A stretch of DNA of 64,000 bases from Anthopleura xanthogrammica (GCA_964019055.1 OZ025219.1:2528666-2592665); one strand, 5' to 3'; positions 48,706 through 59,931 are shown, counted from the first letter of the stretch. Numbers and translations are program-made. The notes: a model not told the origin generated them from the letters alone.

Positions 48706-51700
48706 AGGCAACCAACAGTTTCTCTACAACTTCTCTCTTGCTCTACAGCTCCCAGCGTGTTTATATCACAGTATATAGACACGTGCGCCGTTTTATATTC
48801 TTTAAATATATTTAAGGACGTTCGCGGGCAAAAAAGTTTCCCATGTTTTTCTCTTCGAACTTCATATGATAAAATAAGACCATCATAGAAGTTCCATGAG
48901 CAAAAAAAATGGGGTCACCATTCTCGTTTAGGAGTGAGATGATATCAAAGTGCAGCCTTTTTCTTGTCGAACATCGCTTGCGCGCAATACATACAAGTCG
49001 AGCAGTTATGTCATTTTTTTTTTTGTAGAAAAACTAAATGGATTGCGAAAACTTTTTCGAAACAAAGTTTCGAATATTTTGGCTCGAATATGCAGCCACT
49101 CATGCACCATTCGTTGACGCTTTGGCCGTAATGTAGATTGAAGTTTTTATCCAAATACGTGTTTTTATTATGATTTTCCCATATATTTTTTTCAAATTTG
49201 GATTAATGACAGCTTATATAATTCTTTATAAAATACTAAAATAAAAAATGGGGGTCATCATTGCTGTTTTTGAGATAAAGCCGTTCGAAATCGTTTTCGC
49301 AACGAGCGTGACGGAGTTTGATCTTGAAAAACATAGGTTACGCACACGCGCACTGTCACGCCATATGCGCAAAACAGATGCGCACAAACAATGCCCGCGA
49401 ACGTCCTTAAATAAATAAATAAACAACAACAACAAGAAAGTACCCGTAGAAAGCAGCAGCAACAACGACAAAGATAACAAACAACAACAACAACAACAAC
49501 AACAACTGCTTTCACGACAAATTAAAATGCAAAAAAGTCTACAATGACAATGACACAAGAAACAGCAATAAATCGAAAATTTACAAACTGAAAAAATATG
49601 CGATGTTTGAGAATAGATTGAGTGATGATGAACCAACCTAAAATATCCCAGATAAAGAAATTGTTGCGAAAAAGTCGAGAAGACTTGAAACCGCACTGAA
49701 AAACCTAAAATAAAGAAGAATTAATGTATAATTGTCTTTATCGCTAATAGAAAGCAAACCCTCATAAACATGAAAGTATTACAGCAGTTTTCGTATGGGT
49801 GGGAAAATCGTAGTCGTACTGTAGCAATCATGTCTTAAGATACGGACACACGGTGCAACATTGCGCGCAATGTTGCAGGCAATCGATGTTGCAAGCCATG
49901 TCATACGACGCAATTTGTTGCAGACGCACACATTGCGCGCAATATTGCAGGCAATGTTGCTGAAGTAGGATCGTTTTCTGCTTCAATGTCATGGATTGCT
50001 TACAACAAATTGCGTCGTGTGACATGGCTCGAAACATCGATTGACTGCAACATTGCGCGCATTGTTGCACATTATGTCCGTAGCTTTAGGGGAGTAGGAA
50101 GTAAGAGCAGGAATAAGATGCTATACCTGTTCTAAAGCTTGACAGAGACCACCATCTCCACACAACAGATAAGTCAGGTTACCTCGCTAAAAAAGAAAAC
50201 CAACGAAATCAAGGTTTACACTTGTGACGCACATAATGAAGAAAAATGTTTGCGCATGCGTAAATTGCAGTTCTTTTCCAAGAATCCAACTAAAAGAAAT
50301 CTCTGGCGCTCACGCTCTCATCCACAAACAACATAGCGAGTACGAATGGTGGCAAGTTTACCTATTATATTGCCCTCCAAATTGAGCTCAATTCCCACGT
50401 GCTACAAGGGGTCTATTATAGCTGAAAAAGTTGTACGTGTTACACCCCTCGAAAACTCGGTCGCCAGCAACTTTTATACGCAACAAGTGCGTAGTGTATT
50501 CGGGTCATCTTCATATATTTTCTTTACGTTCTCTTCTCATTTTCGCAGAAAAATAACACGATTTTGAATTATATGAACTAGTGTTACCTCTTTGTCTGGC
50601 TTGTAAAAGTATTTCACGATGTTGTTAACTGAATCCGCCATCCTTTCCTGTACGTCTGGAATACGTGTTCCTGTGTTTGGTGAAACAGATTGTCTTCATT
50701 TATATTCGTTAAAAAGCTTGCGCAATGCATCATTTTATTTCATTAAGAACATCTGATGAACAGATACATCTGATGAAAAGTATTGTATTGTATTGCATTG
50801 TATTGTATTGTATTGTATTGTATTGTATTGCATTGCATTGCATTGCATTGCATTGCATTGTATTGTATTGTATTGTATTGCATTGCATTGTATTGTATTG
50901 TATTGTATTGCATTGCATTGCATTGCATTGCATTGCATTGTATTGTATTGCATTGCATTGCATTGCATTGCATTGCATTGCATTGCATTGCATTGCATTG
51001 CATTGCATTGCATTGCATTGCATTGCATTGCATTGCATTGTATTGTATTGTATTGCATTGCATTGCATTGTATTGCATTGCATTGTATTGTATTGTATTA
51101 CTTGAGGAGGGTACTCGGTTACCTATAGTTACCGAGATACTCAATTTTTTGGTAGTACACTCGCCTCTCAACTCTGGTGTCAGCATCTTATGTACACGTG
51201 TAGAGTATGTTAGGTCTCTCACTTGATTCGAGGGTTTTTCTCCGGGATTTCCGGTTTTCCTCCCTCTGCGAAATCTAACATGCCGAATTTCAAATCAATC
51301 TGTGAGTTAACCGTGTCCTGACTTTGATCAGCCCAGAGGTTGTTACAGGGTTCGATCTGTGAGTTAACCGTGCCCTGACTTTGATCAGCCCAGAGGTTGT
51401 TTCAGGGTTCGATCTGTGAGTTAACCGTGCCCTGACTTAGATCAGCCCAGAGGTTGTTACAGGGTTTGATCTGTGAGTTAACCGTGCCCTGACTTTGATC
51501 AGCCCAGAGATTGTTCATGGTTTCGATCATTAAAATTTAGTTGAAGGTTACTCTCTGAACTTTACCATAGCGTTTATAATGCATGAAGGTTTTCATTTCT
51601 ATCAGTTGCTCATTCAAACGGATACTCATGGACTCAACAGATAGCTTTAGCTTGCGCATAATGTTTTGCCTATTTCAGAAGTGTCATTCCCTTGAGTATC

Positions 51701-54081
51701 GTCTCTTTGCTTGGATGCAAATGAAACAAAGAATCCTATTCTCAAAGGAATGACACGTGGTCTGAAATGGGGAAAAACAAACGACCAAGCTAAACTAATC
51801 CATTGGATAAATCTATCCTATGTACTTTGACTTACTTTCACTGTTTCTTCTTGACAATACTGGTGAACGTCTTTGTGGTGAAAGTCTGCATATCTCTGCA
51901 AGGTTGTGATCTGAAAGTCAAATTAAAAAATTAGATAACAGAAAGCGTTATAAAACTGAAAAAAATTATGGTATTGATCAACAATTCGCAGTACAAAACG
52001 TGAGTCAAACTATATATATATCATATATATATATATATATTTTGAGTGGAACTTTCCAGGGAATATTTCTAATACTTAAAATTGAGGAAAGAAAAAATGA
52101 TAACAAACTAACCCCGCATGGGATTTTGGGTCAAACTTTTCGATTTGTATGAATCGTGTCAAAATTTACGCGTTGTAGAGTGGTTTTCGTATGATTGAGA
52201 AACCTAAGGAAACTGACATACAGCACGTAAGCAGAGCGACAAGCCGTAACATTGAAATGGCGTCCCATTGTCTTCCAGTAATTTATCCCACTACAACACG
52301 TATTAACGGGTTGGGTATCGGATACCGTGGGGCTAATGTACGGCAACGAATTTCCCGTATCGTATCCCACTCATCACGACAACCACTCTATTTCAAGGAC
52401 TCATTCTAGAGAGCGACAAGTAGCAAAGAACCAAGTCTTTTATGGTATAACTCCAACAACCATGACGAGGTCTTTCTTTGATCCGACGGAGTTACGTATG
52501 CTGTTCAATGATGCGAACTAAGTTAGGAGAAAAACACGCTAACCAAAATCATAACCCCACAGATTATGAATCGATTACATTGTATTTTTATTATTGTTGT
52601 AATGCGCATTTGAAAACAGTTAGTTGATATTTGCGCTATATAAATTATTCTTATTCTTATTATTAAAATTTGCAATTCAGTTTTGAAATGTTGATATTTT
52701 GATATCACGTTAGCCGCAGCGCAACATAAAAGAACATCTATGGGAAGATCTTTGTATTAAATTTCCTATATCTCATCTGTTTTACGCTCTATCGCTCTGA
52801 AAATCCACACCATACCATATATTTACGCGCCGTTTCTGGTAAAATCCCCAAAATCCTAAAATTAAAAAAAAAATTTTTTGTGACGTCATGACTTCAGTGC
52901 TCTATACACACGCTTGATCCTACAAAGCCCTTTTCCGAACCTACTCTAACTAACTATTATAATATATTTTTGGAATTTAACTCACTACTAGATCGATTTT
53001 TTTCCGAATTATAGAATTTTCGCGGTCAATTTTGATAAATCTGTGACTAACAGCCTTAGCATCAGTTCCTAAGAAGCTGCTTTTTGTTAGTGATGAAAGT
53101 AACCTGATTTTTTTTTTTAATTTGATTTTTTGTACTTGTAACTACGCATCAAGAATCTTCTGGTAATCGTTTCGCTTAGTTTCCTTGACAACGCATGTTT
53201 TCTTGCACACCAGCCACGATGAATCAGCATATACCTTATTACATGATTTCGCGACTTTGAAAACTTAGCGAAATTAAAGTGACGTGAAAATAAGTGTCGC
53301 GAAAATATAATGACGCTGAAATTAAGTGACCTTCAATTGTCAAGAAAATAAAGAATTTATAGTAACCATGGAAACGGCTCAAGCGTACACCCCTAGGCTC
53401 CATTATTGATTTCATTATTCGAATATTGAGTTGATTATTCACTCTGAGTTTTTATTAATAAATCGAAGACTCAAAACTTCGCATTCATTTCACAACTAAA
53501 ATTCTAAGGGATGGCCTTTCTGGGGAGTTTTTCTACCTTGGCATGGCAATTGTTGAAGAATCCAATCAAAACTGAAGAAGATAATCTATTTTCAAGTTTG
53601 GAGTCAGAGTGAATAATGAACTCAATATTCAAATAATGAATTCATTAATGGATTCTAGGGGGGTACCGCTTGAGCCGTTTTGACTGTAAAAGGCAAGGAT
53701 AAAAAACGATGTAAGAATCCAGATATTATTGAAAACTGACTGCAGCACAAAGAGTCAGTAAGTCTTGTTTTCTGAAGTTAGTCTGAAATCATTAAGGTAT
53801 TTCCAGGTTTCTATCAGCTGGAAAAAGTCTTTGAATACATGCTTCAAGTGGTGTTCAAATTGATCACCATGAGGTCAATCACATGATTCAGCTGACGAAC
53901 ATTCTGCACAAGACAGGAAATGACGTCTATAGATGAAGTAGGCCCAAACCCTGGCTTAGGACCATCTTTGGACCCAAACTTACTGTAGTTTGCCAAATCA
54001 CCAATCAAATAATTTAAAAAATCGAATATTTTCTTTTGTTCTTTGACACTTTGGTATACAGCCATTGTCAAAAACGTTGTC
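47458..54081 (-). CDS. DENND5: DENND5-type Rab guanine-exchange factor, C-terminal part
   Basis: Exons (high to low): 53984-54081, 51836-51910, 50588-50670, 50127-50186, 49638-49695, 48371-48507, 47458-47661. All are GT..AG with agreeing phases and give about 238 C-terminal residues. The second RUN domain is covered: GNLTYLLCGDGGLCQALEQ, GFKSSRLFRNNFFIWDILEK, IFVCLGVRDHLLHNW, SFLRDPSLVQFLVDVL and the closing EFNITLEASLLKG, which I recognise from DENND5A/B. Family members activate Rab6/Rab39-type GTPases on Golgi and endosomal membranes; the RUN domains bind Rabs. The DENN, RUN1 and PLAT regions were not found and should lie above 54081, perhaps outside the window. The 53984 exon is the least certain; it is supported by phase and splice sites only. 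Confidence 0.8.
48560..48712. repeat. (AAC/CAG)n trinucleotide-rich repeat
   Basis: CAACAACAGCGACAACAACA-type sequence in a DENND5-like intron. It produces a spurious Cys-rich frame on the minus strand. Confidence 0.85.
48811..49411. mobile_element. Non-autonomous DNA transposon, 601 bp, TTAA-flanked
   Basis: Ends are GGACGTTCGCGGGCA and TGCCCGCGAACGTCC, each next to TTAA (TTTAAGG.. and ..CCTTAAA). TTAA target duplication points to a piggyBac- or Kolobok-type transposase acting in trans. There is no transposase ORF inside. It lies in the intron between the 48371 and 49638 exons of the DENND5-like gene. Confidence 0.8.
49420..49506. repeat. (AAC)n microsatellite
   Basis: Runs of AAC units with AGC interruptions, just beyond the TTAA element. 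Confidence 0.85.
49834..50088. mobile_element. MITE with CTACGGAC-type ends and GCAACATTGCGCGCAATGTT repeats
   Basis: Left AAGATACGGACACACGGTGC and AACATTGCGCGCAATGTTGC; right GCAACATTGCGCGCATTGTT and TTATGTCCGTAGCTTTA. ACGACGCAATTTGTTG and CAACAAATTGCGTCGT pair inside. It lies in an intron of the DENND5-like gene. Confidence 0.8.
50781..51099. repeat. (TATTG/CATTG)n pentanucleotide array, about 64 units
   Basis: Every five bases a unit TATTG or CATTG, without a single indel over about 320 bases. T- and C-type units come in blocks, mostly of even number. Because five is not a multiple of three, all frames read the same C-I-A/V-L-H/Y pentapeptides, and neither strand has a stop. It lies in an intron of the DENND5-like gene. 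Confidence 0.97.
51135..51530 (+). mobile_element. tRNA-derived SINE with a four-unit 57-bp minisatellite tail
   Basis: The head GTAGTACACTCGCCTCTCAA, then GAGGGTTTTTCTCCGGG, CCGGTTTTCCTCCCTCTGCG and AAATCTAACATGCCGAATTT. This runs into CAATCTGTGAGTTAACCGTG and four 57-base units (CCTGACTT at 51317, 51374, 51431 and 51488). It directly follows the pentanucleotide array. Confidence 0.8.
51640..51805. mobile_element. Palindromic MITE, CCCATTTCAGACCATGTG family (copy 3)
   Basis: GCTTTAGCTTGCGCATAATG at the left and CAAGCTAAACTAATCC at the right; TTCCCTTGAGTATCGTCTCT pairs with the later ATTCTCAAAGGAATGACACG, followed by TGGTCTGAAATGGGG. Part of the left arm (the ACCATG word) is deleted. It ends about 30 bases below a DENND5-like exon. 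Confidence 0.7.
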
Positions 54082-54352
54082 CTGTGAAAAAAGACTTAAA
54101 GACCAAAAGAAGTATCGCGTGATGATTTGTTTATTTGTTTTAAACGATATAAATTCTGGTTTCAAACTCTATAATGAGTAACAATGAACAGAGAATAATA
54201 ATTATGAACTCTACTTATACAATGATTGCTGGTGTCGAGCATTTAGGCGAGTGTATTGGGTATCACGTGACATTCCTTTTGGTCTAAATGTCTTTTTTGG
54301 TGGACAACATTAATGACATTGACTGTATAACAAAACACGTATTGACTGGAAC

Positions 54353-54436
54353 CTCGGGAAAGCAGTGTGTTTTGTGGTCCCTCGACGGCGATGTTTCATC
54401 GTCTTGCATGGGACCACAAAGCATACTGTTTCCCTC
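54353..54436. mobile_element. Short palindrome, GTGGTCCC arms
   Basis: CTCGGGAAAGCAGTGTGTTT and TGTGGTCCCTCGACGGCGAT pair with ATCGTCTTGCATGGGACCAC and AAAGCATACTGTTTCCC. About 84 bases. Confidence 0.65.
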
Positions 54437-57397
54437 ATTGGTTAGTTGGCATTTTATGCATAAAGAAATGAAAGAAATTTGAAAATTATCACGACAGTTA
54501 AGGTTTCTCGTCACTTTTCACTATCAGCCCCATGATGCAACGCGTTCAGAAATTCCGGAAAGGTTACCTTATGGGCAGTCTTTACTAAAAAAAATACACA
54601 GTTTTGCAAATGTCGATATGATAAATTTGACTATGAAAACTTTGCTCTGAAAAAAACCTACTCAAGAACAGCTCAAGTAAGAAACAAGAAAGCAATGCTA
54701 CGTGGCTTAAAACATGAAACATGGTTAAAATTACGTCATGGTCGAAATACTAGTTGTGCACTCAGGCTTATTATCAGGTGCTTAGAACGAGATCCAAGGC
54801 CTGTCTAGACTTGTACTAGAGTGTGGAATATTATCAGATCAAACTGAAAAAAACAACTCTTTTTTTGAAATTTCTTGGGTATTACTACCAATTTCATTGC
54901 TACGCGACCATCTTAGAATCCAAAATCATCTGAAATTATAACTCTGAACTTATCCTTGTGCTCACAGAACTTCCAAGTTACGTCCGACAACAAAAAACTT
55001 TGGATTCTAAGATCAGATCATCGAAACTAAATAAAAAACCATAAAGTATCAGTATTCTTTACTCAATTTTCTATATAAAGTCATATTTCTTCGAGTTTCT
55101 ATCCAAACACGCGACTTAAATACATTCCGAACGGTTTGATTGACGGAAGAGAATCGGCAAACTCGTACAACAATTACAACAAAGTCGGGCGCGTAGCAAT
55201 GCAATTGGTGGTAAATACACGAATATCTTATCGTCCTTGTTCAAGAATATTCCTGCTTGAATATTTCAAGGTTAAGTGGTTCTAAAATACATCGATGTAT
55301 CGGTATCTCTAAATCTATCTTTAGAACTAACAAACCCATGAAGCATCTAGGAGTAGCTGCGTTTATAAAAAGATTAATGACAATATAAGACAGATTGGGG
55401 AAATTTACTCAAAATATTTCCATTTACAAAAGTAAAAATAGCAACGTAACTGAAAATTTCCAATTATCAAGTAAATTTCCAATACACGAAAAATATGTAC
55501 TACAAAAGAAAATGGTGTTCTGCCTTAAAATAAATGGTGTTTTACAAAAAAAAAATTAGGAATATTTACTCGACAAACTATTTTCATCCAATCTTAATAT
55601 TCTATCTTTCTATCATAAAGAAATTGAAAAGGGATCTCATTTTGCCTCTTGCAAAAACCACAAAGCATCAAGGAAATTTCAGGTGCGATAGAGCGTACAC
55701 TGCCTCGTATTAAACATATCGCATCTAATCATCGTGTGTAATCTATATTTAGTTCGTGTTACTTTGCCAATGAATGTTCATAAATTATTATTTTTTATAT
55801 ATTTATGATATAGCAGGACTCCATTTAAACTAGCTAAACATTCAAGAAATTGAAATAAGTACAAAACAAAAATTCCGAACGCAAAAATTAGTTTTTAGAA
55901 AATGAATCGAATATCCTAACTAATGAGTTGGAATAAGTTTTGAATTAAAAGGGAAATGTCTATGTAACCTCAAGCGCCACTGACCATACGTTTTGAAATA
56001 TAATAAATATGAAAAAAATTATGAAGAAATATGAAAATTTTTAGTAGAGGATGGGAAAGGGAAGGGAACGGGGGGGGGGGGGGGGGGGTGTGGAGGTGAG
56101 TTGGGGACCGAGGTACTGGGCGTACGTGCGACATGGTATTTTTTTTCTAATTGCTTCGCAAAGCCACTAATTTACCGACCCGAGTTGAGTCATAAAAAGC
56201 CATATATTTTTTGAAGTCATAGACAACAAGTTTATTAACTATGACCTTATTACTAGTATGTAATCATACGAATAATGAAATTAAAAAACAATCAAAAACT
56301 ACCAAAAAACGTCCGGTAAAACGGTAGTACTTCCAGACTTCAACCATATTTCAAGTACCTGATCATCTTGAGTATCAGAGGAAAAAAATCGAGAAGTTCG
56401 TATGCAGATAAGTTTAGCATAATTCCCAGACATAACTTCGATAAGTCAAGGACGTTTCATCAGGAGACGACAGCAATTGATAATTTCAAAAACGTCAATT
56501 AATAAACGTAAAATTCAAATCGAAATATTCGAATGCACAGACTAAAATGTCAAACTATAATGAACATTTAAGTCAAATTTAATTAAAAAGATTAGAGATG
56601 TTATAAACTATAAGGTTAATAATTGCCTGGTGAGCAGAATTTGAATATGAAAGATGCGTTTGTTCACAAAGCATGTCGAAGAAATTTCTATACTACAAGT
56701 GGTTTGACGTCATGGGAAGTCGATGTAATAATCACCGTAGAAGACTCTGATATTGGACTGCTTTAATGATGCATTAAAGATGTCAATAAAAAATCTTTAT
56801 TTGAAAGATTATTACTTTCTCTTGAATATTAGAAGTGTTTTAACAAATTTATAAATTTGCTATTAAATATGTTTAGGAATGTGTGAAATTTCAGTTGTAT
56901 TTTAAAAGTTTTTTTATTTTAGAATAGCGAATTTTAGAGTGAAGCAGGGAATGTTTGTACGCTAGACTAAAGAGAGAGCTTAGACTCAATAAAGTACTTG
57001 AAACACTTTAGTGGCTTCATAGCAACTGGCTTTCTTTCCAGAAATGTTGATATATGCTTTGACACAACTACTGTCACAACAAAGGGAAAAAGAAAACGAA
57101 AATAAAAGATGTAAAGAAAGTTAGAGTACTGAAGCTGTTCTCATGAACTTGTCATAAAGAACAAAAATCGGAAAGATAAGATGAAAATAAATAATTCTAA
57201 TTCTACAAAATAAAATTGTTCAAATAATTTATTTGTCTTTATGTACAAAAGCAAGGCAATAATTTTCAATAAATAATCATAGTTTGGATTTGGTATATAC
57301 AATAAAAAGTAAATAGCTTCTCATGGAGAAAGTGATAAAATATTCTTCAAAATTTTTTAAAAATGTTCTGAGTACTTGCACGTTTTGTTCATTTTCG
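54437..57397. other. No gene seen; possible DENND5-like intron
   Basis: AT-rich, with a run of about 19 G near 56070-56088. I found no convincing exon on either strand. If the DENND5-like gene continues upstream, this is intron. Confidence 0.4.
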
Positions 57398-58114
57398 CTA
57401 TAACCTCATTGGTTTTGTCACACGGTCTCTTTTTAATATTGCATCCACTTTATTCACGACAGCTATTTGTCCCAGAAGAGCGTAGAAGACTCCACTTACA
57501 TTAACTCCGAACTTGGCCGAAGTCTCCGATGTCAAAATATTTTCACCTTCAACTAGTCCAGCCACAAGGGCTCTAGTTTTGTCTAAAACTTCTTGGTTAA
57601 CTAAGTCAGTTTTATTCCCAACTAGAAGTATTGGTACATTTGTCGTTCCTTTGATTTCAGTGATTTCTTTCTGAATACGAAGTGCTTCTTGTAGCGAGCT
57701 TTCATCATCTAGTGAATAAACTAAGACGAATGCGTTACCATGTTCTATAGTTAGTCTTTTCATAGCAGGAAATTGATAAGATCCCGCAGTGTCCATGATT
57801 TCGAAAAAAGCTCCAAAATCTTTATTCAAAGTTACAGTTTTTTCATAAACATCTTCAACTGTCGGAACATATTTCTGTGGGAAATAGTCTCTCACAAATC
57901 GCATAACCAGAGAAGTTTTCCCAACACCACCAGCTCCAAGAATTACAACTTTGAAAACTGACTGAGGCAGAGAAAGCACATCCCAGCTATACTTATATTT
58001 CTTGGTGCGAAGACTTTGAAGTCTTGATTTCATTGTCATAGATTTGTCAAAAAATGTCCACATGTGATTCGTAATTGTTTTAGCGATCTTGAAAACTTGA
58101 ATAAATCTCTCCAA
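57398..58114 (-). CDS. Ras-like small GTPase, single exon, no CAAX box
   Basis: A 238-residue GTPase in one exon. G1 is GAGGVGKTS (60-68), switch I has YVPTVED with T85, G3 is DTAGS (108-112) followed by YQFPAMKRL, G4 is NKTD (167-170) and G5 is ETSAK (197-201). The DTAGSYQFPAM wording resembles DIRAS, RASD and Ras-dva relatives more than Ras or Rap. The residue at the Gln61 position is Ser112, which in such proteins goes with weak GTP hydrolysis. There are about 50 residues before the G domain (basic: KSRLQSLRTKKYKY). The C-terminus ends TKPMRL and has no cysteine for prenylation. An internal Met (27 or 29) could also start it. A switch binding a plasma-membrane effector is expected from the family, but localisation is unclear. 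Confidence 0.9.
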   Translation of the reverse strand: MERFIQVFKIAKTITNHMWTFFDKSMTMKSRLQSLRTKKYKYSWDVLSLPQSVFKVVILGAGGVGKTSLVMRFVRDYFPQKYVPTVEDVYEKTVTLNKDFGAFFEIMDTAGSYQFPAMKRLTIEHGNAFVLVYSLDDESSLQEALRIQKEITEIKGTTNVPILLVGNKTDLVNQEVLDKTRALVAGLVEGENILTSETSAKFGVNVSGVFYALLGQIAVVNKVDAILKRDRVTKPMRL

Positions 58115-59930
58115 TAATTGTCTTCCAGAAATGTGGTCTTTGCTTTTGACCTTATAGTTGTAAATATTCTCTTAACTCCACGTTGTCTTTGCCAGTAAGT
58201 AGCTATAAGTCTCTCCGTTTAATATGCGTAGGAATATTTATTAGACTGATTGGATCCGCTTTGTCGACTGTCTTTTATAACGAGAACCGGAAAAAATCTT
58301 AGATATGTAATGCGGATATTTTTGGGAGGCGGGGAATATTTTATACAAGAGTATAGTGTTGTAATTACCCCGGATCACTTTCTGGCAGCTCAGCAGTGGC
58401 TGGGACTTAACATGTCATCACATGTTAGACGTAGAGAGACAGGAAATTGTTAGTGACACTGCAGCTTGAAGCAGAATCTCTCGCAATTCACGATTATTAT
58501 TACACGTCAAAAAATATATGCTGTATGTTTAGAGTTTACTGAAAAATACGTCTGGTAGATTCTAAAATATTAAAGATATAATCAAACTCGTAAAATAACA
58601 AGGTGGATAAAAATAAGTTTGGAAAACTGGTAAAAAAATTTTTGATTTTGTGGTAAATTACGCGCGTAATCTAGGGAATGAATAATATCCTATACGAACT
58701 AAGGATGTCTTTTACACTTCTATAAATGTACAATACATAAAAATAATTAATACTTCCTATTTTCCAAGTATAAGATGAACCTCGTAACCTTAAAAAAAAA
58801 AAATTACCGATGGAGAAATTGCTCAATAAATAATTTCAAAGAACTAAAATATCCATATATTGACATAAAAAAAATTATATGAAGTTATTTATAATCATCA
58901 AGGAAGCAGTTCTTAAATAACTTATTTTAAAAATTAATTTATCAAACTAAAATAACCATTACGGATTGCGGTTCAGTTTTATCACTTTACTACTTGACAC
59001 GATCGTGTAGTCGTAGATCATTCACGCTTGGAGACGCTCACGCGTTCGCTCATGAAAATGGCGCGAAAAGAACAAAAAGATATCTATTCTTCGTTTTACG
59101 AAAGACATATTTTAAGACAATATTATTGAGCATTGCGATTCTCCTATAAGTTTGATCGAGAGAGAGCCGCCAATATACACCCGTATTGTCGGCTCAGAAT
59201 TACCGAGCGATAGAAAAATCGCGATACGCGACTACGGCCAATACAGAATATATTTTCTCCCAACTATAGCCGCTAATATGAACCCGTATTGGAAGCTCAA
59301 AATCGCTAGTTATAATATATAATATAATAAGTTCTAATAATTCTAACCTAAAGAGGAAAATATTGAAAAATCCTTGTTTTTTCTTCTTTAAATGTTGAAA
59401 TATCAGTAATAATTAAATAAAAATCTGCTGATAAGTGAAAAAAAGCTAAGCTTTTAAAAATGAATGACAATGTTGTGCAATCAAAAGGTTTCCTTGTTCA
59501 AAAAACCGAAGTCCTGCAATACAGCATTGATCATTCAAGGTTTTACGAGCAAACAGAAAGTAAAGACTGGCAGGATGCAGACCAGGGTACATGCAAAACC
59601 ACTTGTCTTGGGTTTAGTCCAAAATGTTTCGGTTTATTGCAAGACAAAGGTAAGAGAGAACAAGAGTTACTAGGTGGATTCACTGATTCAGTTCCGACAT
59701 TGTCGTCTGAGAAGGAAGAAGCAAAACCACAACAGGCTGAAGGCAATTCATGATATATTCCAAATAAAGACATAAAAATGTAGGGCTATACAATGGAACA
59801 TTGTCTATGACAAAAATAACAGAAAAAGCTACTAAATTTGTCGGTGCATTGTGATGCACAACTCACAACGATTTACAGACGTTTCCTTCGATTCATATTG
59901 CTACCTTATGGGGCTGTGTCTATGATAAGA
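58115..59930. other. Upstream of the GTPase, no clear gene
   Basis: AT-rich. GCCGCCAATATACACCCGTA near 59165 is echoed by GCCGCTAATATGAACCCGTA near 59267, a diverged duplication of about 100 bases. An open frame at 59460-59753 (+, 97 codons) is protein-like in composition but has no recognisable domain, so I did not call it. Confidence 0.4.
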
Positions 59931-59931
59931 A

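Noticed and set aside
48405..48782. Cys-rich minus-strand frame
   Set aside because: Generated by the AAC/CAG repeat; only the part at 48371-48507, in a different frame, belongs to a DENND5-like exon.
50725..51226. Long overlapping frames on both strands reading CIALH/CIVLY or MQCNA/IQYNT repeats
   Set aside because: They are the pentanucleotide array read in every frame; no start context, domain or splice structure.
53844..53983. Continuation of the open frame beyond the 53984 donor (DGPKPGFGPTSS...)
   Set aside because: It looks protein-like, but the strong donor GTAAGT and the phase fit to the next DENND5-like exon argue for intron. It could be a retained-intron end.
56060..56095. Run of about 19 G as a possible G-quadruplex or regulatory element
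   Set aside because: A plain homopolymer of uncertain length (sequencing slippage) with no gene beside it.
59460..59753. 97-codon plus-strand frame with an acidic/Lys-rich C-terminal half
   Set aside because: No recognisable domain and no splice or homology evidence; overlapping frames are also open. It could be a small lineage-specific gene but cannot be supported.
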